From the NCBI RefSeq assembly GCF_963525165.1, contig NZ_CAURJN010000005.1, positions 1 through 64,000 of the forward strand: DNA of 64,000 nucleotides, given 5' to 3'. The notes below the pieces were generated by a model. The model saw only the letters and a program-made list of their open reading frames with translations. It was not told the origin of the DNA and made no database searches. This document shows, piece by piece, positions 33,901 to 43,859 of the stretch; within the stretch, counting starts at the first letter, position 1, and each line of letters starts with the position of its first letter. Position numbers and translations under genes: made by a program. Source of the stretch: Gemella sp963525165 (GTDB lineage: Bacteria > Bacillota > Bacilli > Staphylococcales > Gemellaceae).

Positions 33901-36219
33901 TTACTTATTCTTTCCAAATAATCTTTGGAAAAAGCCAATTTTCTCCTCTGTATCTTCAGGTTTTTCTTCTTCTACAATATTTTCTTTCTTATCATCTGAT
34001 TTTAGTGGAACATTTATCCATTCGTGGAAAGAATCTTGGAAAATTTCAACAAATAGATCTGCATTTGTTTTACTTGAACTCAAAACCTTATTCTCTAATG
34101 CTTCCGAATAAACTTTTGATGGTTTAGTATTATCCACTCCATACCTAGAACTTTGGAAATTATGATCAAGTTCGCTCATCTTAATCATGTAAATATTTCT
34201 CTCCTCTTGCTCCCCTTTAACTTCTTTAAACAATTCTGGAGAACCTATATACAGTTTTCGCCACATCAACATATTATTTTTCGTAGCATCATCTACACGC
34301 GAAAGTAGGAAAAAGTCAGGCAATTCAATTCCTGCGATTTCAAAATATTCTTTAAATATTTCACGAGTATAGTATAAGAAATCTAATTTATTTCCACTAT
34401 AATGTTTCCAATTCAAATCATCTTGCATAAGTTTTTTAGAAAATCTCAAAACAAAATCTCTAAACAATCCTGAATTAATTTTCTCGTAAACTTCTATATA
34501 TCTATCTGTCGTTTCTGCTCATCTTTGCGAATCAAATTTACGATCATTTAATAAATAATATATTCTTCTACTAAGGGCCTCTGATTTAGAACCAATTGCT
34601 TCTGCATTAGTCGTACAAATAAATGCAGGAGTTAAATGTATTTGATTTTCCGCTTGATTAGAAATATCTTTAATCAAATCTTCACCTTTTCCATTAAAGA
34701 AATCACTTGGCAACTCATCAACAAGTAAAGGTGCGACATTATCCTCATTAAGCATCCAATAACGGATTTGTTGGCGCGTTGCAGAATCCTTTCTCGTATC
34801 ATTGTCAACCAACTCATTGTACGTTGGTATTTTATTATCCGTTGTCAGCCCTAACATCTTATTTAATATATTAAGTAAATTAGACTTACCAGAGCCCCCT
34901 GTTCCACCGACAATAGCAAATAAAGGTATATCCAAAGCTTCATTTCCTAATGTAAATTTTTCTCTAATCTCACCTATAAATGGTGAGGTAAATGTATATA
35001 ATATTGTCTCCATTACACGTTTCCCATATTCAGGAGTATAATTAGGGACAAAATCTTCGTAATTTTTTAATAATTTACAAATAATCCCAATATTTTCCTT
35101 AATTTCTGCATCAGTTAACCTCTCACTTATTGGATAATAAGAAAAACGTTCTTCTAAAGCTTTCGTCTCTGGATTTATCGTACTCTCTATTTTTATCCCC
35201 TGTGATAATCCACTATTGTTCTCTGTTCTAAGTGCAGGTTTATTTATAATAAGCTCCCTTGGGGCAGTTTCCGATTTTACTTTTTTAGCCTGAATTTGAA
35301 GTTGTAAATATTTTTTAATATTCGTACGCATCTTAGCCTTATCTAAAAGTTTCGTATCACTATTAGCAGTATTTCCGGTTCTTCTATTAACCACACTATT
35401 AGTGATTCTCAAAGCAAATTCTAGCTCATTAGCTTTTTGTTGAAATTCCTCTGCACGGATTTGTTCGAATTCTTTTTCCTCTTTCAAATCTTCTATTAAC
35501 TCTTGTTTTATCTCACCAATCGTAACTTTTTTCTGAACTTCATCATAAAAATCACTAATAGTATTCACTTTCAACTCAGAAGTTTCCTCTGGTGTGAAAT
35601 TAATATTTAAATCAGGATTTTTGTCTTTTTTCTTAGTTATTTTATCTAAAACAGACTTCGTGAATAAGTTTTGAGTAGCAGGAATTATTGTATTCTCATA
35701 ATATTCATTATATATTTCAAAAATAGCATCATTATCTCTAATTTCTACTATTTCCAATTGATTAGTACTGTTTGAAAATGCTTGTGTAGATAAATTTGCA
35801 GAACCTATAATAACCCTTGTTTCTTTTGTCTGAGTATTTTCTAATAGATACACCTTACTATGAATGGTTTTGTCTATTGGTATTCTTATATTAAACTTAT
35901 TTTTAGTAACTTTTTCTTGAAGTTCTGAATTTAATTCTTCTATAAGTCTCATAGGCGTGCCATCATTTAATATTTTTGTACTATTTATCAATTGATGAAT
36001 AGCTTGCTTCCTTGAACCTAATGCTCTTTCTTGAACTTCACTATCTTGAATACCTACTGTTATTGTTGTCTCTTCAAAGTTTTCCAAGTACTTATTGTAA
36101 AAGTTCGAATCAATTGAAAAAGTTACAGCTTTTAACACATTGTATTTACTAGAATCAAATATTTCACTTATCTCTAAGCTTTTCTTCTCACTATTTAATA
36201 CAGTTAATAACGTCGTCAT
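33901..36219 (-). pseudogene. PLD-nuclease/P-loop ATPase fusion interrupted by in-frame TGA
   Basis: One continuous frame of 773 codons is broken only by a TGA at 34519-34521 (codon 567). The N-terminal domain carries a single phospholipase D-type HKD motif (H120-S-K122, then GSANLS at about 139-144). A coiled-coil region (about 230-330) leads to a P-loop ATPase domain with GGTGGSGKS (about 435-443) and LLVDELPSD (about 497). After the TGA, 205 further sensible codons follow (AETTDRYIEVYEKINSG, ending FFQRLFGKNK). Nuclease-ATPase fusions of this kind are common in defence islands. The TGA is probably a nonsense mutation, since no SECIS-like hairpin or redox motif is near. Confidence 0.7.
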
Positions 36220-36268
36220 CCCTTTACCATATTTCTTTTTAATATTCTATCACTCTATATTTTCTTTT

Positions 36269-36976
36269 CTACGCAGTCTTCACTTCAGCAACGTAGTATT
36301 TAGATTTACTGTGCCCACCTGTATAATTTTTTTTATTTAATTTCAATGTTATTGTTGAAATTTTTGTTTTTGTCATAGCATCTAGTACATCAATTTTAAT
36401 GCTATCTCCTTCTGTTTTCCAGTTTTCTTTTTTATCTAATTCTTGTGGATAATTATGCCCTCTTACTACAGACACAAATACAAGTGTATTGTCTTCTTTG
36501 TAGTAGTATATCTCACTATCTTTAGGAAATGCATTCGCTCCTAAAGATTTTCCAGCAAGCTCGCTGAAAGCAGGACTTTGTAATAGCTCTAACGCTTCTT
36601 CTTTAGAATATGTTTTATCTGAAAATTCATTAACTACATCTACAAAATCCTGTACTGAAACTTTTGCTAATGGCACTCCTTCTGGAGAATTGAATTTTGT
36701 AGATCTATCTTGAGTAATCCACGCCAATAGGTTTGTTTGTTCATTTAATCTTGATAAATCATTTCCTGAAATAGCAACTAAGTGAGCTAATTTTTCTGCA
36801 GCAGCTAAATCATGTTTAACTTCTGTTTTTTCTTTTGAAGTTGTTTCTTTATTCTCTGTCTTACTTTCTTTTTGCTCTGTATTTTTCTTATCCGAAGTTT
36901 TTAAACTATCTTTTCCTGCACAACCTGTTATAACTAGTGCTCCTGCTGCAAGTAACATTAATAACTTTTTATTCAT
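36269..36976 (-). CDS. Lipoprotein of unknown function
   Basis: The 235-residue protein has a lipoprotein signal peptide (ALVITGCAG, Cys19), a Lys/Glu/Thr-rich low-complexity linker (about 22-55) and a globular C-terminal domain (about 60-235). The end, KKNYTGGHSKSKYYVAEVKTA, is beta-rich. No family is recognised. It stands 49 bp upstream of the PLD-ATPase gene on the same strand and may be co-transcribed with it. The ribosome site AAAGGAGATAG precedes the ATG. Confidence 0.75.
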   Translation of the reverse strand: MNKKLLMLLAAGALVITGCAGKDSLKTSDKKNTEQKESKTENKETTSKEKTEVKHDLAAAEKLAHLVAISGNDLSRLNEQTNLLAWITQDRSTKFNSPEGVPLAKVSVQDFVDVVNEFSDKTYSKEEALELLQSPAFSELAGKSLGANAFPKDSEIYYYKEDNTLVFVSVVRGHNYPQELDKKENWKTEGDSIKIDVLDAMTKTKISTITLKLNKKNYTGGHSKSKYYVAEVKTA

Positions 36977-37075
36977 ATATCTATCTCCTTTTATTTGCTT
37001 ACTTATATTATATCATAATTTGATAACAAAAAAGTAGTCCCTGAAACTTATAAATTTCAAAGACTACCATATTTA

Positions 37076-37996
37076 TTATCTTAAACCTTTATCGTATGGA
37101 ATACCAAGTGCTTCTGGAGTAGCAGTTTTCTTAGAAAATACGATAAGTGCAATTATTGTAGCTACGAATGGGAACATGTTCCAGAATGATACCGGAATTG
37201 GTAGGTCTGGTGCTAAGATAGAAACTTTCTCAGCAAATACTTTAGTTCCTCCGAAGAATAACGAAGCTAATGTAATTGTAATTGGGTTATACTTACCGAA
37301 GATTAATGCTGCTAATGCTAAGTATCCGAATCCGTATACTGTGATTGCTGCGTTAAATCCTTGAGAGAATGTAGTAGCAATAATAGCTCCAGCTAATCCT
37401 GCTAAACATCCTGAAATAAATACCCCAATGTAACGATATTTAAATACGTTTAATCCTAGTGAATCACTGGCTTGTGGGTTTTCCCCTACAGAACGTAAAC
37501 GTAATCCGAACGGACGTTTATAAATTACATAATATGTTACAATTACTAAGATTACAGCTATAAATACTGTTGGATAAATAGTAAATTTACCAAATACTGT
37601 ATATCTTGGGAAACCACTTGCTAATAATAATTCATATGTACCATTAAAGTGGTTAACTAAGAATAATGCTATAGCTGGTGTAATTAAGTTAATCGCCGTA
37701 CCTGAGATAACTTGATCAGCTTTTAAATTAATACTGATATATGCGTGGATTAATGACATTAACCCACCTGCAAGTGTTGCAACAACTAAACAAATTACTA
37801 ATTGGAATAATGTTGGAGATCCATCGAACACTGATAATGCTAATAGTGAGGCGATGAATGATCCAAAGATTACGAAACCGTCAAGGGCAATGTTAACAAC
37901 CCCACTTTTTTCTGAATAGAAACCACCGATGGCAGCTATAAGAATTGGTGCAGTATATTGTAACATTGAGTCTAATAGTGATAATACTGTATCCAT
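37076..37996 (-). CDS. nupQ: Nucleoside ABC importer permease (NupQ-like)
   Basis: The 306-residue integral membrane protein has about eight to ten hydrophobic segments and matches the BPD_transp_2 permeases of guanosine/nucleoside importers. Landmarks are APILIAAIGGFYSEKSGVVNIALDGFV near the N-terminus and LRSVGENPQASDSLGLNVFKYRY near residue 175. It begins directly after the stop of nupP and is the last gene of the nupO-P-Q unit. It should form the membrane channel together with NupP. Confidence 0.87.
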   Translation of the reverse strand: MDTVLSLLDSMLQYTAPILIAAIGGFYSEKSGVVNIALDGFVIFGSFIASLLALSVFDGSPTLFQLVICLVVATLAGGLMSLIHAYISINLKADQVISGTAINLITPAIALFLVNHFNGTYELLLASGFPRYTVFGKFTIYPTVFIAVILVIVTYYVIYKRPFGLRLRSVGENPQASDSLGLNVFKYRYIGVFISGCLAGLAGAIIATTFSQGFNAAITVYGFGYLALAALIFGKYNPITITLASLFFGGTKVFAEKVSILAPDLPIPVSFWNMFPFVATIIALIVFSKKTATPEALGIPYDKGLR

Positions 37997-39061
37997 CTAT
38001 TTGTCTCCTTTCTGTTTCTTACTACTAAATAATTTATCAAGCAACTTGTTATCAAAGATAGCTTTAGCTGCAACGAATAATACGATTAATCCGATTAAAA
38101 TATTCGCGATATCTTTTGGAATACCGATGAATGATAATTGTGGAGTTAATACTCCTAGGAATCCGAATAATAATGCTCCTAATAATGATCCTAAAGCAGT
38201 ATTAGCACCGATTAAAGCAACCGCGATTCCCATGTATCCAAATCCTTGGAATGTTGAACCTGCAACTACTTGCCCTACAGGTCCCATGTTGTAAAGAGCA
38301 CCACCTAGACCGGCGAAAGCTCCTGAAATAGCCATAGATAACACAGTGTTTCTGTTAACTTTCATACCTACGAATTTTGATGCATTCGGGTTAAAACCTA
38401 CAGAACGTAATTCATATCCGAACACTGTTTTTTCCATAACAATATAGAAAATGATAACACTAAAGATAGCTAAGAATAAATCTGTTCCTAAACGATAGTT
38501 GTTGAAAATACCTTCAACTAAACTATTTTGTAAATACCCAGTTCCATCTGCTGAAACAATTGGTTTAGAAATAATATCATTAGTTCCTTTAATATATTTA
38601 GGCACTGCAAATTGTACAAAATATAAAGCTGTGTAGTTTAACATAATTGTTACAACTACTTCACTGATATTGAATCTAGCTTTCAAGTAACCTGCAATAG
38701 CTGCCCAAAGACCACCTACTACAATCCCAACTAAAATACTAGTAATTAATACTAAATAGAAGTTCATACCTTCCATTTTAATCGCAACAAGTCCAGCGAA
38801 AAGTCCACCCATAATGAATTGACCTTCTGCACCGATGTTGAATAAACCTGTTCTAAATGCAAACGCGACAGATAATCCAGTACAAATTAATGGAATTGTT
38901 GATACAAAAATTTCAGCTATACTGTTTGAGTCTGAGAAAATATCTCCAATTACTCCAAACACATCTCCTGGTGCTGCCCCTATCGCTGAAATAAGAATCG
39001 CCCCAATAATAAATGAAGCTAATATTGGTAGCACCGCATTAGTTAAAACTTTTTTTAACAT
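37997..39061 (-). CDS. nupP: Nucleoside ABC importer permease (NupP-like)
   Basis: The 354-residue permease has the family core TGLFNIGAEGQFIMGGLFAGL near residue 70 and LRSVGFNPNASKFVGMKVNRN near residue 225, with about ten membrane segments. It pairs with NupQ. The gene starts 12 bp after the ATPase stop and abuts nupQ, which indicates one transcript. Confidence 0.87.
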   Translation of the reverse strand: MLKKVLTNAVLPILASFIIGAILISAIGAAPGDVFGVIGDIFSDSNSIAEIFVSTIPLICTGLSVAFAFRTGLFNIGAEGQFIMGGLFAGLVAIKMEGMNFYLVLITSILVGIVVGGLWAAIAGYLKARFNISEVVVTIMLNYTALYFVQFAVPKYIKGTNDIISKPIVSADGTGYLQNSLVEGIFNNYRLGTDLFLAIFSVIIFYIVMEKTVFGYELRSVGFNPNASKFVGMKVNRNTVLSMAISGAFAGLGGALYNMGPVGQVVAGSTFQGFGYMGIAVALIGANTALGSLLGALLFGFLGVLTPQLSFIGIPKDIANILIGLIVLFVAAKAIFDNKLLDKLFSSKKQKGDK

Positions 39062-39073
39062 ACGTTCTCCTCT

Positions 39074-40585
39074 CTACTTCTTAACCCCTGCCATAAGCAG
39101 ACCAAGTTGTTCTTTTGTTACATTTTCATCATTATCCACGACATCAATGATGTTACCATTGTGAATAACTGCAATTCTATCAGATAATGTTAAGATTTCA
39201 TCTAAGTCAAATGAAATTAATAATACACCGTTACCTTTATCACGATAGTCGATTAACATTTTATGAATACCATTAATAGCCCCAACGTCAAGTCCACGAG
39301 TAGGTTGTGTTGTAACTAATAATTTCGGATTTAATTCTAAAGCACGTCCGATAATAAGTTTTTGTTGGTTACCCCCACTCATACTACGTGCAGAAATTTT
39401 CTCATCTCCAGCTTTACGAACATCATATTTTTCACAAATTTCTTTCGCAAATTTTGAGATAACATTTTTCTTCAAGAATCCACGATTTGAGAATTTTTCT
39501 GTGTAATAGTTTTCTAAAACTGAGTTTTCTTCAACACTGAAGTCTAGTACAAGACCATCTTTGTGTCTATCTTCTGCAATAATCTCAAGTCCAAGCTCTT
39601 TACGTTTTGCAGTAGATAATGAATTGATTTCTTTTCCGTCGAAAATAATTTTCCCTTTTGTTTCTTTAAGTAAAGCATTTAGTACTTCTACAAATTGTTG
39701 TTGACCATTTCCATCAACCCCTGCGATACCTAGAATTTCACGTTCACGTACATTTAAGTTGAAATCGTGAAGGATGTCTTTTTTCTCAGCAGTATCTGCA
39801 TATACCCCTGAAACTTCAAGAATATTTTTCTTACCTTCTCTAGAGCGCTCATATTTAATAATTTCTAAATCTTTACCAATCATTAAACTAGCTAATTGTT
39901 CTTTAGTTGTTTCTGCTATTTCTACAGTTCCAAAGTACTCACCACGGCGAATAATACTACAACGATTAGCAACAGCCATAATTTCGTTAAGTTTGTGAGT
40001 GATTAATAAGATAGTTTTCCCTTCTGCTTGAAGATTTTTAAGAATAGCTAAGAATTCTTTAATCTCAGCAGGAGTTAACACTGCCGTAGGTTCGTCAAAA
40101 ATTAAGATGTTTGCATCTCTATATAACATTTTTAGGATTTCTACCCTTTGTTGCATCCCTACACTAATATCCCCAACTAATGCTCTAGGATCAACTTCTA
40201 AACCATACTTTTTAGATAAATCACTGATTTTTTCAGCCGCGCTATCTAAATCAATTTTCCCACCTTTTACTTCTTCCATCCCTAAAATAATGTTTTCAGC
40301 AACAGTAAAGTTTTTAATAAGTTTAAAGTGTTGGTGAACCATACCTATCCCTAGTTTGTTAGCATGCTTAGGATCTTTAATATCAACTTCCGTACCATTC
40401 AATTTAATAACACCGGCTTCTTGATGGTACATACCAAAAAGAACCGACATCAACGTAGATTTTCCAGCACCATTTTCACCAAGTAAGGCATGAATTTCAT
40501 TGTTCTTTACTTGAATAGTGATATCTTTATTTGCGTAGAAGTCGCCAAACTTTTTAGTTATGTTTAGCATTTCTATAGCGTACAT
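39074..40585 (-). CDS. nupO: Nucleoside ABC importer ATPase (NupO-like)
   Basis: The 503-residue protein carries two ABC domains in tandem. The first has Walker A GENGAGKST (about 37) and signature VGMQQRVEIL. The second has signature SGGNQQKLIIGRAL (about 403) and a Walker B variant LLVTTQPTRGLDVGA. This is the sugar/nucleoside-type double ATPase, with the expected degenerate second site. It is the first gene of the importer unit. The binding lipoproteins BmpA lie just upstream with their own promoters and terminators. Confidence 0.9.
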   Translation of the reverse strand: MYAIEMLNITKKFGDFYANKDITIQVKNNEIHALLGENGAGKSTLMSVLFGMYHQEAGVIKLNGTEVDIKDPKHANKLGIGMVHQHFKLIKNFTVAENIILGMEEVKGGKIDLDSAAEKISDLSKKYGLEVDPRALVGDISVGMQQRVEILKMLYRDANILIFDEPTAVLTPAEIKEFLAILKNLQAEGKTILLITHKLNEIMAVANRCSIIRRGEYFGTVEIAETTKEQLASLMIGKDLEIIKYERSREGKKNILEVSGVYADTAEKKDILHDFNLNVREREILGIAGVDGNGQQQFVEVLNALLKETKGKIIFDGKEINSLSTAKRKELGLEIIAEDRHKDGLVLDFSVEENSVLENYYTEKFSNRGFLKKNVISKFAKEICEKYDVRKAGDEKISARSMSGGNQQKLIIGRALELNPKLLVTTQPTRGLDVGAINGIHKMLIDYRDKGNGVLLISFDLDEILTLSDRIAVIHNGNIIDVVDNDENVTKEQLGLLMAGVKK

Positions 40586-40841
40586 ATCTTTACCTCTCTT
40601 TTATATATTCTTACATACTATATATTATAATATATTTCGACAAACTAGTATAGCTTTTTAAGGTATTTTTTTATTTATATTTAATATTAATTTTCTGCAT
40701 GGTAAATTAATTAAAATCTATACTGTATTCGTTTTAATATTTTATAATAAAATACGGTTTTTCTAACTTAAATTATCCTCAATTCAATATAAATTTTTTA
40801 ATACTATTTAAGAAATATAAAAATAATTCCTTACAAAAAAA

Positions 40842-40861
40842 GACCTAGCATTTGCTAGGCC
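40842..40861 (-). terminator. Terminator after bmpA copy 1
   Basis: On the minus strand GGCCTAGC-AAAT-GCTAGGTC is followed by TTTTTTT, 24 bp past the stop. It separates bmpA from nupO, so the abundant binding protein is uncoupled from the transporter. The rest of the 299-bp gap is AT-rich promoter sequence for nupO. Confidence 0.85.
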
Positions 40862-40884
40862 TTTTTACTATAAACTTTTTAAAA

Positions 40885-41991
40885 TTAAAGTTCTCCGTCG
40901 ATATTAGCTTTGTCAGCTACACCAGCTGCATCAGCTGCAACTGTTGCTTTTCCAGCTTTAAGATCTTCAACAACTGTTTTAATTTTAGCTTTGATATCAT
41001 TGCTTAAGTTAGGGTTTTCTGCTGGAAGTCCAACACCATCTTCTTTAATAGTGAAGACTTTAGCTGTTCCACCTTCAAATTTGTTAGCTTTGATAGCATC
41101 TAAGATGTTAGCAACTGCTACGTCGATACGTTTAACAGCTGAAGTTAAGATAACTGATTTTTCAACATCTTTTCCGTCTTTATCTTTGGCTTTGAATACA
41201 CCTTCAGAATATTGGTCTTTATCTACACCAACGATCCAGTGTTTAACTTCTCCGCTTTCTTTAAGATCTTTAGTAGCTCTTTCTTGAGCTTCTTTAATAG
41301 ACCCGCTACCAGTACCACCAGCTGCTACGAAGATTACGTCAGCACCAGCATCAAACATAGTTGCTGCTAAAGTTTTACCTTTGTTAGTGTCATTGAATGA
41401 ACCACTGTAGTTGTAAACAACTTTGATGTCTTTTTTAGCTGCTTTAGCACCTTGAACGAATCCAACACCAAATTTAACTACTGCAGGAATTTTAGCTCCA
41501 CCAATGTATCCAACTTTACCAGTTTTTGATTGTAAAGCTGCTGCATATCCAGCTAAGTATCCGGCTTCGTGTTCTGAGAATGTTACAGAAGCAACGTTTT
41601 TGTTTTGAACTACACCATCGATGAAAATGAATTTTTTATCTGCAAATGAATCTGCAACTTTTGGTAATTCTTTTTCAAAGTAGAAACCAGCTAATGAAAT
41701 TACGTCAGAAGCTTTTGCTGCATTTTGTAAGTTAGCTGCAATGTCACTTTGGTTTTTAGTTTCGATTGGGTTAAGTGCTTTCCCACCATTTTTCTCTGCC
41801 CAAGCTTTTACAGTTTCAACGTTACTTTGGTTAAAACTTTTATCTTTTGCTCCACCTTCGTCAGTTACAACACCGATTTTTAATCCAGAGTTGTTAGAAG
41901 ATGAATTTCCGTTAGATGATTTAGAAGAACATCCAACAATAATTAATGCTGCTGATAAAACAACTGCTATTAACGAAAATACCTTTTTCAT
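40885..41991 (-). CDS. bmpA: BmpA-family nucleoside-binding lipoprotein, copy 1
   Basis: From the ATG at 41991 (AAAGGAGA upstream) the protein has 368 residues. An earlier in-frame ATG at 42042 would put an implausible 17-residue charged extension before the signal peptide. The lipobox is LIIVGCSS (Cys at about 21). The Bmp/PnrA domain shows GVVTDEGGAKDKSFNQSN and VGYIGGAKIPAVVKFGVGFVQGAKAA. It should capture purine nucleosides for NupOPQ. The second paralog at 42442 is clearly related but diverged. Confidence 0.9.
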   Translation of the reverse strand: MKKVFSLIAVVLSAALIIVGCSSKSSNGNSSSNNSGLKIGVVTDEGGAKDKSFNQSNVETVKAWAEKNGGKALNPIETKNQSDIAANLQNAAKASDVISLAGFYFEKELPKVADSFADKKFIFIDGVVQNKNVASVTFSEHEAGYLAGYAAALQSKTGKVGYIGGAKIPAVVKFGVGFVQGAKAAKKDIKVVYNYSGSFNDTNKGKTLAATMFDAGADVIFVAAGGTGSGSIKEAQERATKDLKESGEVKHWIVGVDKDQYSEGVFKAKDKDGKDVEKSVILTSAVKRIDVAVANILDAIKANKFEGGTAKVFTIKEDGVGLPAENPNLSNDIKAKIKTVVEDLKAGKATVAADAAGVADKANIDGEL

Positions 41992-42032
41992 AAATAAAAA
42001 GTCTCCTTTATTTGTATATTGTTTATATCTAA

Positions 42033-42061
42033 ATAATACCACATTATCTTTGAAACTTCAA
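42033..42061 (-). promoter_or_regulatory. Promoter of bmpA copy 1
   Basis: TTGAAG (42056-42061), a 17-bp spacer and TATTAT (42033-42038) with a TGG extension lie 41 bp before the start codon on the minus strand. Confidence 0.65.
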
Positions 42062-42392
42062 TAATTTATTTTTGAAATATTAACATTTTTTTATAATGTT
42101 CGTTTTATAATTATAAAAAGCTATAAAAACAACATTCATAGCCTATATCATATCTATTCTCCTTTGTTTCCATAGAATTATTTTAGAATTATAAAGCATT
42201 TTCAAAACATTAATAACGTTTTCATATTTATACGAATTTTTACACATTATTAATTATTACACATTAATTAAATAAATTAAAATAACACTGTAAAAAAGGA
42301 TTTATTAAAGAATTAGAACTTTACGAACATTAAAATAAAGTACTCTTATTATAAATAATTAACACATATTAATAGTTGTAGATAAATAAAAA

Positions 42393-42425
42393 AATCTCTA
42401 TAAAACTAAAAGTTCTATAGAGATT
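42393..42425 (-). terminator. Terminator after bmpA copy 2
   Basis: AATCTCTATA (42393-42402) pairs with TATAGAGATT (42416-42425), and the minus strand continues with TTTTTTATTT. Confidence 0.85.
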
Positions 42426-42441
42426 CCAACATTAAATTTTT

Positions 42442-43557
42442 TTATAGTTCTCCTTCGATATTTGTAGCTGCTCCTTTAGCTTTAAGCTCATCTCCAGTAG
42501 CTACTACTTCAACTTTACCTGATTTTAGTTCTTCGATAGCACTAGCAACTTTTGTTTTAACTTCATCACTTAAGTTAGGATTTTCTTTTGGAATTCCTAC
42601 ACCATTTTCTTTAATACCAAAGACATGTTCACCTTTTGTAAATTTACCTTCTTTGATTTCATTTAATATTTTAGTAACTGCTACTTCAATATTTTTGACA
42701 GCAGAAGTTAAGATAGCAGATTTTTGATATTCTTTTCCGTCTTTATCTTTCCCTTTAAAAATACCTTCTTCGTATTGATCTTTATCTACTCCTACAACCC
42801 AGTGTTTAATCTCTCCACTCTTAGACATATCGATAATACCGCGTTCTTTAGCTTCTGAGATTACACCATTACCTGTATTCCCTGCAGCAACGAAAATTAC
42901 ATCCGCACCTGAGTCATACATAGTAGCTGCTAATGTTTTACCTTTGTTTGTATCTGAAAAAGTTCCGCTATAATTATACATTACTTTAATATCACTTTTA
43001 GCCGCTTTAGCACCTTGTACAAACCCAATACCAAATCGCTCTACTGGTGGAATTTTAGTTCCTCCAATATATCCAACTTTTCCTGTTTTAGATTGTAAAG
43101 CTGCAATATATCCAGCTAAATAACCAGCTTCTTGTTCCTTAAAGATTAATGAAGCAATATTAGGCGCATCAACAAAAGTATCAACATACATGAATTTTTT
43201 ATCTTTATATTGTTCCGCTACTTTTGGAATTTCTTTTTCAAATTCATAACCAGCTAAAGAAATAATATCAGATACTTTTGCTGCATTTTGTAAATTAGAA
43301 GTTAAATCCGATTGAGTTTTCGTTTCTAAAACAACTGGCTCTTTTGCACCATTAGCTTTCGTCCACGCTTGAATTGCCTCTACGTTAGCTTGGTTAAAAC
43401 TCTTATCTTTTGCTCCACCTTCGCCAGTTACGACACCAATTTTATATCCGCTCTTTCCGTCAGATTTAGTGTCATTCTTAGCATTCTTTGAAGAACAACC
43501 AACAACAATTAATGATAATGCAACTAGAATTGCAAAAATAGTACGTAATTTTTTCAT
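42442..43557 (-). CDS. bmpA: BmpA-family nucleoside-binding lipoprotein, copy 2
   Basis: The 371-residue protein has lipobox LIVVGCSS and the same Bmp-domain landmarks as copy 1 (GVVTGEGGAKDKSFNQAN, YIGGTKIPPVERFGIGFVQGAKAAKSD). The two paralogs differ throughout, so this is an older duplication and not recent gene conversion. Two binding proteins for one transporter may widen its nucleoside range or separate its regulation: copy 2 alone has a palindrome over its promoter. GGAGGGT precedes the start. Confidence 0.9.
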   Translation of the reverse strand: MKKLRTIFAILVALSLIVVGCSSKNAKNDTKSDGKSGYKIGVVTGEGGAKDKSFNQANVEAIQAWTKANGAKEPVVLETKTQSDLTSNLQNAAKVSDIISLAGYEFEKEIPKVAEQYKDKKFMYVDTFVDAPNIASLIFKEQEAGYLAGYIAALQSKTGKVGYIGGTKIPPVERFGIGFVQGAKAAKSDIKVMYNYSGTFSDTNKGKTLAATMYDSGADVIFVAAGNTGNGVISEAKERGIIDMSKSGEIKHWVVGVDKDQYEEGIFKGKDKDGKEYQKSAILTSAVKNIEVAVTKILNEIKEGKFTKGEHVFGIKENGVGIPKENPNLSDEVKTKVASAIEELKSGKVEVVATGDELKAKGAATNIEGEL

Positions 43558-43575
43558 AATACCCTCCTTAAAAAT

Positions 43576-43619
43576 TTATGTACTAAGTACATAATACAAT
43601 ATCTTTAAAACGCTTGCAA
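43576..43619 (-). promoter_or_regulatory. Promoter with overlapping operator-like palindrome, bmpA copy 2
   Basis: TTGCAA (43614-43619), a 17-bp spacer and TATTAT (43591-43596) form the promoter on the minus strand. A 19-bp palindrome TTATGTACTAAGTACATAA (43576-43594), perfect except at its centre, overlaps the -10 and the start site. The position is ideal for a repressor. Confidence 0.7.
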
Positions 43620-43859
43620 ATGTTTTTTGAACTTTTTTTAAATTTTTTAAACACAACTAAATTTTTGATTAAATAAATCATAGTCTTATAGCACTTATTG
43701 ATGTTCATTTTTATATTTCAATCGCATCATTAAAAATTACATAAACTCATTTATATTAATAATATAAACGTTGATAATTATTAATATAAAATTATATATT
43801 TTCTGAATTTTTTATGCTATAATAACTTTGATAAAGCATTTTCAGGAGGAATTTATATT

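Larger units (their letters stand above)
41992..42441. other. Intergenic region between the two bmpA genes
   Basis: Apart from the copy 1 promoter near 42033-42061 and the copy 2 terminator near 42393-42425, this stretch is AT-rich and no gene or repeat is seen. Confidence 0.6.

Noticed and set aside
34519..34521. TGA of the PLD-ATPase gene as selenocysteine
   Set aside because: No SECIS-like hairpin follows and there is no Cys/redox motif around it; a nonsense mutation is simpler.
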